From: DASVEE01 sp036399695
GTDB taxonomy: Bacteria; Acidobacteriota; Thermoanaerobaculia; Gp7-AA8
Direction of reading: 5' to 3'
Length of the DNA stretch: 16,559 bases
Assembly: GCA_036399695.1 (NCBI GenBank)
Contig: DASWMP010000274.1
Coordinates: 1 to 16,559, forward strand
The notes under the pieces are model-generated. The model worked only from the letters and a program-made list of their open reading frames with translations, was not told where the DNA came from and did not search any database. Positions 6,193-13,109 of this stretch are shown piece after piece. Each line of letters starts with the position of its first letter. The stretch's first letter is position 1. The position numbers and the translations under genes were made by a program.

Positions 6193-8451
6193 CTACGGAC
6201 TGGCGGCCTGGACGAACGACGTCTCGCGATAGCCGGCATCCAGAAGTCTGCGGATGAGCGGAAGTGCGGCGCCGCGGCGATCGAGTGCGATCAGCGCGCG
6301 GACTCGAGTGGCCGCGACCTCGGGATCGTCGTTGGCGGTGGCGGCGAGCTCCGCGGCGCGCGTTCGCAACTGCGCGGCCGCGGCGGCGTCCTCCTCGAGC
6401 GACGCCGCGAGCAGGAGTGATTCACAGAGGCTGCGCACGGCCACCGGATCATCCGGCCGCTCGGTGGCGAGCGCCTCGCTCGCGGCCAGCGCTTCCGCCG
6501 ATGCGCTACGCGACGCGCCGGCGTTCTCGAGACGAGAGCGGATCTGCGCCACGCGCACCAGCGCCACGGTCAAATCGCGACGCCAGACGGCGCGCGCATC
6601 GGTCCGCACGACGGCGCGGAGATCTTCTACGGTTTTGGTGGCGAGCGGCAGCCCGTCGCGCGGTGGGAGGAGAGTGGCCAGGCGCATCTGCGCCACGGCG
6701 TGATTCCGTTTCGCGCGGACATCGTTCGGATCGCGTTGCGCCGCCTTCGCGGTCAGCGCCGCTTCTTCGCGGTACGAGGCGCGTGCGCGGGCATCGTCGC
6801 CGGTGGCCTGCTGCAGCGTGCCGGCCCAGGCCAGACTCGTCGCCAGCCGTTCCTGCCGGCGCACGTCCTGCGGCGACGCGGCGGCGAGGCGGCGGCGGAT
6901 CTGCAGGTCTTCGTCGAAGGCGCGCCGCGCGCCGGCGAGGTCGCCGCGCTTCTTCAGCACGACGCCGAGGCGATTGACCGAGTTCGCGAGGTCGCCCTGC
7001 CACCGCTCGTCCTGCGGGGCGCGGCGCAGGCGCTCGCGATCGAGGTCGCACGCGCGCCGGTACTCGCGCAGCGCCTTCGCGCCATCGCCGGCGGCCTCAT
7101 GTGCCGCGCCGAGATTGCCGTGGCCGTAGCTCAGCTCCGCCTGATAGCGTAAGTCGCCGGGATGACGCCGCGCCAGCCGCTGCGCGATGTCGAAGTACGC
7201 CTCGAAGTTCCGCAGTGTCTCCGGAACGTTGCCTTGACGGCGATAGCCGTCACCGAGCTCGAAGTAGGCGTTCGAGAGCGTGAGCTCCCACTCCTCGCGT
7301 GCATCCTTCCGCGCCACGGCGGCGGACGCGAATCGCGCCGACTGCCGGAACAGCGCGATCGCTTCCGGCAGCTTTCCCTCGTGCTCGCGCACGTCGCCGA
7401 GCTGCGCCAGGGCGCGTGCATTGTGGTCGAGATCCGCGCCGGTCAGCTCGTCGGGGCGCAGCGACGCAAAGTACGCCAGCGCTCGGGAGGCGACGCCGTC
7501 CAGCACGTCGAGCCGTCCGACTCCCTCGAGCTTCTGGCGCAGATCGCCGACCATGAAGGCGATCAGTTCGTCGGCCTGGCGGCGGTTCTGCCGTGCTTCG
7601 TTGCGCGCCGCGGTGACGTCGAGCGTGTAGCGCACCGCTGCAGCGACCATGAGAAGGAGTGCCAGCGTGGCGGCGGCGAAGCGGAGCCGCCGCTTCGGCG
7701 CGTCCATGATGTGATGCAGGGCCGTGAGTGCTTCCGACGCCGAGGGGCGGTCCACCGGCACCGGCGCCTGGAGCCGATTCACGAGCGCCGTCACGTCGCG
7801 GCGCTCGCCCGTCAGGGGGACGTTCTCCGGCGCGCTCTCGGTGAGCAGCATCTGTAGCAGCAGTCCGAACGAGTAGAGATCGCTGGCCGTCGTGACGTCA
7901 CCTCCCGCGGCCTGCTCGGGACTCATGTAACGCGGCGTGCCGGCCACGTGCGGAGGATCGAAGTCCTCTTCTTCGAGCTCCTTTTCCAGGCGGGCGATGC
8001 CGAAGTCCAGCACCTTCACGCCGCCGTCGGAGGTGATCATCACGTTGTCCGGCTTGAGGTCGCGATGCACGATCCCTTTGCGGTGCGCGGCCAGGAGCGC
8101 GGCCAGGATGTCGGCAGCGATGCGCAGCTTGCGCGTGCGGCTCATGCCGCGCTCCACGGCGCGGGTCAGCGTCACGCCGTCGATGAGCTCGAGGATGAGG
8201 AAGTCGCCCTCCGGCGCCTCGATGTATTCGTAGAGCCGGCAGATGTTCGGATGATCGAGCGACGAGAGAGCGCGCGCCTCGCGAAGGACGCGCTCGCGGG
8301 AACGGCCGCTTCGCTCGCGGTCCGCGCGGACTGCCTTGACTGCCACGCGCCGGCCGAGGCGCTCGTCGAGTCCGACGTAGACCTCGCCCATCCCGCCCTG
8401 ACCGAGGGCGTCGAGAATGCGGATGTGACCGCCGATGAGGGTGCCGAGCAT
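6193..8451 (-). CDS. transmembrane Ser/Thr protein kinase with TPR sensor domain
   Basis: This is a 752-aa Hanks-type kinase. It has the glycine-rich loop GQGGMGEV (17-24), VAVK with the ATP-binding Lys39, the helix-C Glu near 58, the catalytic loop HRDLKPDN (129-136) with Asp131, DFG (149-151), and TPRYMSPEQ (172-180) in the activation segment. All key residues are intact, so it should be active. A single membrane segment lies at about 256-274, followed by roughly 450 residues of helical repeats with TPR character (for example LGDVREHEGKLPEAIALFRQ and GNLGAAHEAAGDGAKALREY), expected outside the cytoplasm. The open frame continues upstream of 8451, but kinase homology starts directly at MLGTLIGGHIRIL, so the ATG at 8451 is taken; it has no clear Shine-Dalgarno. 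The gene diverges from an FHA-domain regulator and heads a probable operon with an ECF sigma factor, suggesting a phosphorylation-based regulatory locus. Confidence 0.95.
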   Translation of the reverse strand: MLGTLIGGHIRILDALGQGGMGEVYVGLDERLGRRVAVKAVRADRERSGRSRERVLREARALSSLDHPNICRLYEYIEAPEGDFLILELIDGVTLTRAVERGMSRTRKLRIAADILAALLAAHRKGIVHRDLKPDNVMITSDGGVKVLDFGIARLEKELEEEDFDPPHVAGTPRYMSPEQAAGGDVTTASDLYSFGLLLQMLLTESAPENVPLTGERRDVTALVNRLQAPVPVDRPSASEALTALHHIMDAPKRRLRFAAATLALLLMVAAAVRYTLDVTAARNEARQNRRQADELIAFMVGDLRQKLEGVGRLDVLDGVASRALAYFASLRPDELTGADLDHNARALAQLGDVREHEGKLPEAIALFRQSARFASAAVARKDAREEWELTLSNAYFELGDGYRRQGNVPETLRNFEAYFDIAQRLARRHPGDLRYQAELSYGHGNLGAAHEAAGDGAKALREYRRACDLDRERLRRAPQDERWQGDLANSVNRLGVVLKKRGDLAGARRAFDEDLQIRRRLAAASPQDVRRQERLATSLAWAGTLQQATGDDARARASYREEAALTAKAAQRDPNDVRAKRNHAVAQMRLATLLPPRDGLPLATKTVEDLRAVVRTDARAVWRRDLTVALVRVAQIRSRLENAGASRSASAEALAASEALATERPDDPVAVRSLCESLLLAASLEEDAAAAAQLRTRAAELAATANDDPEVAATRVRALIALDRRGAALPLIRRLLDAGYRETSFVQAASP

Positions 8452-8646
8452 GAGTTGGGGAGCGACCGGGTTCTCTCTGATCAGGGAGAGTAGTGGCCGG
8501 GCGAAATCCCTACCTATGCCGTTCCGGCGCCCGTTCCGCCTTTCCTGCAGGCAATCACTCCGCTGTTTTCTACAATGCATGGGGTCAATGTCGTTCCGGG
8601 CCATCCGAAAGTCGTCAGAGACTTGTAGGAGTCTGGTGAGAAGCGC
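8452..8646. promoter_or_regulatory. divergent promoter region between the kinase and winged-helix/FHA genes
   Basis: This 195-base gap must hold the start signals for both directions. On + there is a -10-like TACAAT at 8571-8576 but no good -35 at the usual distance. On the minus strand a TTGACC (+ 8583-8588) has no matching -10 at 16-18 bases. The + gene has GGTGAG six bases before its ATG and AGGAG further out. Open frames crossing the region on either strand carry no recognisable domain. A winged-helix protein encoded at one edge makes autoregulation here plausible. Confidence 0.4.
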
Positions 8647-9288
8647 ATGGTTCGATTTCTCTTCGATCGGTTCTGCCTCGATTCCGACCAGAAGCTGCTC
8701 CTGCGCGGCGATGAGCCGGTGCGTCTCACCCCGCGCGCCTTCCAGCTCTTCCAATACCTGCTGCGCCAGCATCCGAAAGCAGTCAGCAAGCGCGAGTTGC
8801 TCGACCACGTCTGGGCGGGAGCGACCGTGGAAGAGGGGAACCTCAAGACGCTCGTGCTCGAGATCCGCAACGCGCTGGAAGAGCGCGGCGGCCGCGCCGA
8901 TACGATCCGGACGGCGTACGGCTACGGCTACGCGTTCAACGGCGCTCTGCGGAGCGAAGACGCGTCCATGGACGTCGCTCTCGTCACCCTGCGCTGGACC
9001 GGCGGCTCGGCGCGTCTGCCGGCCGGCGTGCATCTCATCGGACGCGCCGCCGGCTGCGCCGTGACGATCGACGCAACCTCGGTCTCGCGCGAGCACGCCC
9101 GTCTCGAAGTCTCGCGCGACACGATGGTCCTCACGGACCTCGGCAGCAAGAACGGCACGTTCGTCGGCACCGCGCGCATCACCGCACCGGTCCGCCTCTT
9201 CGACGTCTGCCGCATCACCATCGGCGAAGTCGACGTCGACGTCACGCGCCTCGGAACCGATACCTCGACCGAAACCGTCGCCCGCTGA
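8647..9288 (+). CDS. winged-helix DNA-binding regulator fused to an FHA domain
   Basis: This 213-aa cytosolic protein joins two recognisable domains. Residues 1-98 are an OmpR/CadC-type winged helix, with VRLTPRAFQLFQYLL, the recognition region VEEGNLKTLVLEIRNAL, and the typical wing ending DTIRTAYGYGYAF. Residues about 125-200 are a forkhead-associated domain that keeps the phosphothreonine-binding residues: G132-R133, S147, H150 and N169-G170 within HLIGRAAGCAV, SVSREHARL and DLGSKNGTFV. FHA domains bind phosphothreonine, so the protein should sense kinase activity, most simply that of the divergent kinase. The best-known relative in logic is mycobacterial EmbR (winged helix, BTAD, FHA, paired with PknH); this protein lacks the middle BTAD. 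It probably controls its own divergent promoter region and perhaps the 512-aa gene 79 bases downstream. The targets are inference. Confidence 0.93.
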   Translation: MVRFLFDRFCLDSDQKLLLRGDEPVRLTPRAFQLFQYLLRQHPKAVSKRELLDHVWAGATVEEGNLKTLVLEIRNALEERGGRADTIRTAYGYGYAFNGALRSEDASMDVALVTLRWTGGSARLPAGVHLIGRAAGCAVTIDATSVSREHARLEVSRDTMVLTDLGSKNGTFVGTARITAPVRLFDVCRITIGEVDVDVTRLGTDTSTETVAR

Positions 9289-9324
9289 TTTCTCCAATTC
9301 ACAAAACGCCATCGGTGCGTCTTC

Positions 9325-9360
9325 TCTGCGTTCCATCACTCGCAACGCAGAAAGAAGGAG
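9325..9360 (+). promoter_or_regulatory. 5'-UTR hairpin followed by a very strong ribosome binding site
   Basis: tctgcgtt (9325-9332) pairs perfectly with aacgcaga (9344-9351) around an 11-base loop. It is followed directly by AAGAAGGAG (9352-9360), seven bases before the ATG at 9368. The stem ends just short of the Shine-Dalgarno, so it would leave the site exposed and could protect the mRNA 5' side. This is among the strongest RBSs in the window. Confidence 0.45.
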
Positions 9361-9367
9361 ATGACCC

Positions 9368-10906
9368 ATGGCAACAGTTGACCTCTTACACCCCGAAGAA
9401 ACCACATCACCCGCAGCCGATGCCTTCTATGACGCGATCCAGAGCCAGTTGAATACGGACGTCGGCCCGATCCTGAACGCCACGCTCGTGGCCATCGAGC
9501 CCAGCGGGCAGGGCGACTTCCCGTACAACTACCAGAACAGCAATCTCGCCTTCAACGCTCAGACGTACCAGTTCATCAGCGGGCAGGTCGCGCCGGGCGA
9601 CGGCGGCGACGCCGCGCTGACGAATTCGGCGTTCCCCGCCACGATGCTGGCGCTGTTCAACCAGATCCAGTTCCAGCCCAGCGCCGCGGACCAGGTGAAG
9701 ATCAGCAACGCCCGCCAGGCCGCGGCGCAGGCGGCCACGAACATGGTCCAGACCTACACCGGCCAGTACGGCCCGATCACGTCCACAGCCATGCAGGGCT
9801 CCGCACAGACGGGCTGGGTCTTCCCATCCGGAAACCTCTTCGACTACATCGTGACGGTCATCGCCGGCGGCGCCTGGGCCGGCTTCTCCAAGCCGCCGGG
9901 GCTGAGCCTCAGCGAGATGCAGAACGCCGAGAACCTCCAGGCGTTGCTGACCGACGCACCGCCCGACGCTGGCCCGGTGCTCTCGACGATCAGCGACTAC
10001 CTCAACGCAATGGCGCCGGCCGTCGCCCTCCTCGACCAGCAGAACGACACCACGTTCCACCTCAATCAGGTCACGCGCGCCCTGGCCAACCCGCAGGCCG
10101 GCACCTCCGGCATGAACACGTTCGACCCGACCGGCGTGAACGGCACGACGGTCGTCCCGGCCTACGCCGTCAACAAGTCGACGCAACTGATCAAGGGTGA
10201 CCTCGCCAACACCGGGCGGGTCATCCAGGTCTCGGCCAGAGTCACGAACGAGAGCGACTCCCAGTCGACGGTCAGCATCAACGGCAGCGCCGCGATCAGC
10301 CTGAGCGCCGAGGATGGGCTGGTCGGGTTCGACGGCAACGCCAACTTCCAGGTCAACATGGAGAGCGCGCAGGGCTCGGGCTCGGAAGTCGACGTCACCA
10401 TCCAGTACATCGGCTGGAGCGACGTCCCGGTCGCGCCGCTGGCGCAAACCATCGTCGGCGGCTCGGCGGGCGGCTCTATCATGGGCTGGTACGCGCCGCT
10501 GCTGCTCAAGCAGGCCTACGTCAACTGGAAGGCCGGAGCGAACGCTTCCAGCGGCCCGGTATTCATCAGCGCACCGCTGTTCGACCTCGACCGTTATCCC
10601 AACGGCGACGTCAACTATCTCTCGACCATCCTGATCACCAACTACCCGACCATCGTCCTGCACTACACCCAGGGCGACTACGCCACGTTCCAGCAGTCGG
10701 TGGCCACGCAGACCAGCGGCTCGGTGTCGATTCTCGGCATCCCGGTGGCCAGCGTGAACATCAACACCTACTCCTTCAAGCATCAGATGAACAGCTCGAA
10801 CTCAGACTTCACCGTCACGCTCACGCCGACACCGCCGACCAACGTCCCGCCGGCGCTGCTGACCGCGCACGTGATCGGTGGTGTGGTGACTTCGCCCGCG
10901 GTCTGA
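9368..10906 (+). CDS. cysteine-free 512-aa protein of unknown function
   Basis: I do not recognise this protein. It has no signal peptide and no clear membrane helix. Residues about 1-240 look mainly helical and rich in Ala, Gln and Asn, with a Gly/Trp-containing stretch TVIAGGAWAGFSKPPG near 158-173. From about 250 onward it is beta-rich: alternating stretches such as VIQVSARVTNES and STVSINGSAAISLSAEDG, and a Gly/Ser-rich turn VGGSAGGSIMGWYAP. A Pro/Thr-rich segment (TLTPTPPTNVPPA) lies near the end. No cysteine is visible, and Lys and Arg are scarce. The strong RBS (AAGAAGGAG, spacing 7) suggests abundant product. It lies 79 bases after the winged-helix/FHA gene on the same strand, so it may be cotranscribed with it or be its target. 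Possibilities include a structural, binding or pore-forming protein; none is demonstrated. Confidence 0.85.
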   Translation: MATVDLLHPEETTSPAADAFYDAIQSQLNTDVGPILNATLVAIEPSGQGDFPYNYQNSNLAFNAQTYQFISGQVAPGDGGDAALTNSAFPATMLALFNQIQFQPSAADQVKISNARQAAAQAATNMVQTYTGQYGPITSTAMQGSAQTGWVFPSGNLFDYIVTVIAGGAWAGFSKPPGLSLSEMQNAENLQALLTDAPPDAGPVLSTISDYLNAMAPAVALLDQQNDTTFHLNQVTRALANPQAGTSGMNTFDPTGVNGTTVVPAYAVNKSTQLIKGDLANTGRVIQVSARVTNESDSQSTVSINGSAAISLSAEDGLVGFDGNANFQVNMESAQGSGSEVDVTIQYIGWSDVPVAPLAQTIVGGSAGGSIMGWYAPLLLKQAYVNWKAGANASSGPVFISAPLFDLDRYPNGDVNYLSTILITNYPTIVLHYTQGDYATFQQSVATQTSGSVSILGIPVASVNINTYSFKHQMNSSNSDFTVTLTPTPPTNVPPALLTAHVIGGVVTSPAV

Positions 10907-10935
10907 GTGGCCTGTAGAACGGGTGCAAAGCGACA

Positions 10936-10965
10936 TGGAGCGCCGGCGTCTTCGCCGGCGCTCCA
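10936..10965. terminator. 13-bp perfect hairpin between convergent genes, likely bidirectional terminator or REP
   Basis: tggagcgccggcg (10936-10948) and its exact complement (10953-10965) enclose a 4-base loop (tctt). It lies 30 bases after the 512-aa gene stop and faces the opposite-strand protease transcript, where a shared terminator would be expected. No T-tract follows on either strand, so a REP-type intergenic repeat that merely blocks read-through is an alternative. The remaining gap also holds 2.4 copies of a 7-base tandem ccggcca at 11010-11026. Confidence 0.5.
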
Positions 10966-11027
10966 GCGCTCCTGGGGCAGTCGGCGGTGCACTGCTCGAC
11001 AGACTGCCGCCGGCCACCGGCCACCGC

Positions 11028-11099
11028 TCAACGAACGGCATAGAGCGCGACAGGAAACTGTCCGAGAATGAGAAGCAGGGCGAGGAGTGCTCGGGTCAT
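11028..11099 (-). CDS. possible 23-aa hydrophobic peptide
   Basis: This is a 23-codon open frame beginning MTRALLALLLILGQF and ending in Arg before TGA. It has GGAG eight bases upstream of the ATG and starts 19 bases after the protease stop on the same strand. The sequence looks like a signal peptide or a tiny membrane peptide. It could be a genuine small protein, or the surviving start of an exported-protein gene whose remainder was replaced by the repeats just downstream. The short length makes chance occurrence possible. Confidence 0.3.
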   Translation of the reverse strand: MTRALLALLLILGQFPVALYAVR

Positions 11100-11118
11100 T
11101 TGATCGTCTCCAGTATCA

Positions 11119-12183
11119 CTACGACTTCGTCTTCTCCTGCAGCACTTTCTGCAACTGCATCTTCCATCCGGCATCCTCGGCGCTTTCGATGAGCGACTCG
11201 AGCGCCAGGCGGTACGCGCGGTCGAAGGCCTGATCCGCCGGCAGCGCGACGTCGGGAGCGACACCCGTTCCCTCCCAGTTCGTCTTCGTGATCGGGCTGA
11301 TCGCGCGAGCGAACGGAACGCCGATGGCGAAACGCCTGCTGACTTTCATCATCTTCACCGGATGCGCGCCGCCACCCGTCGTTTCGCCGATCAACGTGGC
11401 GCGCTTGAGGTTCTTCAGGTTGTACGCGAACTCCTCGCCGCCAGAGAACGTGTAGTTGCTCGTCAGCACGTACACCGGCTTCTCGCCGCCGAACTTCGCG
11501 CCCGGCACGTGAGGCAGCGTCCACCAGTTCTGCGTCGACTTCGTCTGCTCGGTGTAAATGTCGTTCAGGTGTGTCGGCTTGTCGAACAGGTAACTCGTGA
11601 GGAACGCGATCATCGACGGGCTGCCGCCGCCGTTCTTCCGCAGGTCGACGATCAGCGCATCCGTGTTCGCCACGAAGCTCATCGCCGCCGCACCGGTCTC
11701 GCCGCCGACCTCCGCCGGCATGAAGCCGCGGATGTCGATGTAGCCGATGTTCCCCTGCAGGCGCTCGACCTTCTCGAAGCCGAAGTTCACGCGGGCGGCC
11801 GAGGCGCGCATCTGCTCCTGCTGCTCGCGCGTCGGCGGTCCGGACTCCTTCTGGTCGGGGAAGCCGTTCGGGTTCGCCTTCACGCTCAGATGCTTGTCGC
11901 GGCTGACGGCGCGGAAGTCGTCCGTCAGCTTTGCGGTGAGCTCCTTCGCGCTGGTGATGCGGTCGTACTCCCCTTTGGCCCTCCGCTCGCGAACCGCTGC
12001 CTCCATCCGGAGCGACGTCTCGGGAAAGACGTAGGCCTCCTTCAGCTTTGCGATCGAGCCCTCGATCACCTCTTTCCTCTCCTCCGGCGTGATCGTGAAG
12101 TCGGCCTGGTTCGGCTGTGCGCAAAGCGGGATGGCGGTCGCGGCGACGAACAGTGCTGCAGTGAATGCTCGCTTGATGTTCAC
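11119..12183 (-). CDS. exported S41-family (IRBP/tail-specific type) serine peptidase
   Basis: This 354-aa protein has a GTG start (12183-12181) overlapping the TetR stop (GTGA), with GAGGAG about nine bases upstream. Residues 1-22 are a Sec signal peptide ending in CAQ or nearby. An N-terminal helical domain (about 33-95) precedes the peptidase core, which contains DKHLSV (His98), the strand NIGYIDIRGFM, VDLRKNGGGSPS (179-190), the nucleophile motif SNYTFSGGEEFAY (Ser247 expected) and GETTGGGAHP (Glu267). This fits the S41 branch with a Ser/His/Glu site rather than the Ser/Lys CtpA branch, and no PDZ domain is inserted. S41 enzymes cleave near C-termini or degrade oligopeptides; the substrate here is unknown. 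Cotranscription with a TetR repressor suggests ligand-induced expression. It should act in the periplasm. Confidence 0.9.
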   Translation of the reverse strand: MNIKRAFTAALFVAATAIPLCAQPNQADFTITPEERKEVIEGSIAKLKEAYVFPETSLRMEAAVRERRAKGEYDRITSAKELTAKLTDDFRAVSRDKHLSVKANPNGFPDQKESGPPTREQQEQMRASAARVNFGFEKVERLQGNIGYIDIRGFMPAEVGGETGAAAMSFVANTDALIVDLRKNGGGSPSMIAFLTSYLFDKPTHLNDIYTEQTKSTQNWWTLPHVPGAKFGGEKPVYVLTSNYTFSGGEEFAYNLKNLKRATLIGETTGGGAHPVKMMKVSRRFAIGVPFARAISPITKTNWEGTGVAPDVALPADQAFDRAYRLALESLIESAEDAGWKMQLQKVLQEKTKS

Positions 12184-12854
12184 GGTCGTTTTCTCCTCGC
12201 GGTCCTTGATGAAGTCGGAGCTGGGGTCGATGCTGGAGTCGATGCGGTGATGCCGGCGACGACGATGTCGATGACGTCACCTGCTTCCTTGCGGAGTCGT
12301 TTTGCGTCGCCCAACTCGTCGGGGCTGAGCGCATAGGGAAGAAAGGAGTTCGTCGCCAGGACCAGGGCGCGCGCGATCCGCCGCGGAGCGCCGGCCGTGA
12401 GCTCGCCGTCCCGCTGCGCACCGGCGATGACGCGGGCCAGGACGCCGATCTCCTGTTCGAAGTGCTGTACACGCCTGGCGAGCAGCGCGGCGCGAATGCT
12501 GCCGAGCAGGTCGTTGAGACTCGCGGAGTACGCGGCCACCGCCTCGAATCGCACCAGCACGCGGGCCCGCAACATCGCCCGCAGCCGGTCGGGCGCGGAC
12601 GCGTCACGTGCCGCCGCCTGCTCCATTGCCGTGCACACGCGGTCGACGATCCGGTCGACGGTCGAGAGCACCACTTCTTCCTTGCTCGGAAACGAGAGGT
12701 AGACCGTCCCTTTGCCGATCCCCGCCTCCGCGGCGATGTCGCCGACGGTCATCTTCCGGTAGCCGAACCGGCCGAGGAGGCGCTCGGCAGCGTCGAGAAT
12801 GCGGTCCCGCTGGCCGGCCGCCGCCCCGGACTGACTGATGACCGGATTCGTCAT
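12180..12854 (-). CDS. TetR/AcrR-family transcriptional regulator
   Basis: This is a 224-aa protein. The N-terminal DNA-binding domain (about 15-61) is typical: RDRILDAAERLLGRFGYRKM, then the helix-turn-helix TVGDIAAEAGIGKGTVYLSF and SKEE. The C-terminal helical ligand-binding and dimer domain is divergent, as usual, so the ligand cannot be inferred. It ends in a Thr/Ser/Pro/Arg tail (ASTPASTPAPTSSRTARRKR), which is unusual and may be disordered. The last codon overlaps the GTG of the S41 peptidase gene by four bases, giving a coupled two-gene operon. A TGAC-based inverted repeat covers the start codon, and TATACT lies six bases before the ATG, so the mRNA may have a very short leader and the regulator may repress itself. 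Confidence 0.93.
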   Translation of the reverse strand: MTNPVISQSGAAAGQRDRILDAAERLLGRFGYRKMTVGDIAAEAGIGKGTVYLSFPSKEEVVLSTVDRIVDRVCTAMEQAAARDASAPDRLRAMLRARVLVRFEAVAAYSASLNDLLGSIRAALLARRVQHFEQEIGVLARVIAGAQRDGELTAGAPRRIARALVLATNSFLPYALSPDELGDAKRLRKEAGDVIDIVVAGITASTPASTPAPTSSRTARRKRP

Positions 12855-12861
12855 CTGGTCA
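12832..12861. promoter_or_regulatory. candidate TetR operator, imperfect inverted repeat over the start codon
   Basis: tgactgatgac (12832-12842) faces gtcatctggtca (12850-12861) across seven bases. The arms are complementary apart from one inserted base and one mismatch. The repeat spans the tetR start codon and abuts a -10-like TATACT (minus strand, + 12861-12866). This size and position suit a TetR dimer site and autorepression. No -35 is seen at the standard spacing; TTGGCA (+ 12887-12892) is 20 bases away. Confidence 0.4.
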
Positions 12862-12957
12862 GTATAGGGCCGCCGCGGTGAACATTTGCCAACGGCCCAG
12901 CCTCGTGCGCGCCGCGATCGGCACGGTCACGGCCGCAAACCGTTCCTATGCGCGTTT

Positions 12958-13012
12958 TGTAACCACTTGCTCGCAAACAATTGCTAGGCGCGATTTTCTG
13001 TAACCACTTGCT
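12958..13012. repeat. pair of 14-bp direct repeats upstream of the lipoprotein gene
   Basis: TGTAACCACTTGCT occurs at 12958-12971 and again, identical, at 12999-13012, 41 bases apart. Similarity extends upstream as cgcg-tttt in both copies (with small insertions in the second). Forty-one bases is close to four helical turns, so both sites face the same side of the DNA. The second copy ends four bases before a TTGACA box, the position expected for an activator or repressor site. Confidence 0.6.
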
Positions 13013-13015
13013 TGA

Positions 13016-13044
13016 TTGACAAGCACGACGCCTCAACTTAAACA
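13016..13044 (+). promoter_or_regulatory. putative sigma-70 type promoter for the BNR lipoprotein gene
   Basis: A perfect TTGACA (13016-13021) is followed at 17-base spacing by a weak -10, TAAACA (13039-13044). The start codon lies 65 bases further on. The surrounding 12930-13090 segment is clearly A/T-richer than the genes on either side. A weak -10 next to direct repeats suggests regulated rather than constitutive use. Confidence 0.45.
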
Positions 13045-13109
13045 GGACATGGCGCGCTTTCCACCAAAATCGAAGTAATTGCAGTGAACTGCCCGAGGAG
13101 GGTTCTCTA

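Noticed and set aside
8452..9405. Minus-strand open frame extending 318 codons upstream of the kinase ATG, through the FHA gene
   Set aside because: The upstream translation shows no domain, overlaps a well-supported + gene in antisense, and kinase homology begins exactly at the internal ATG. High GC makes long spurious frames common.
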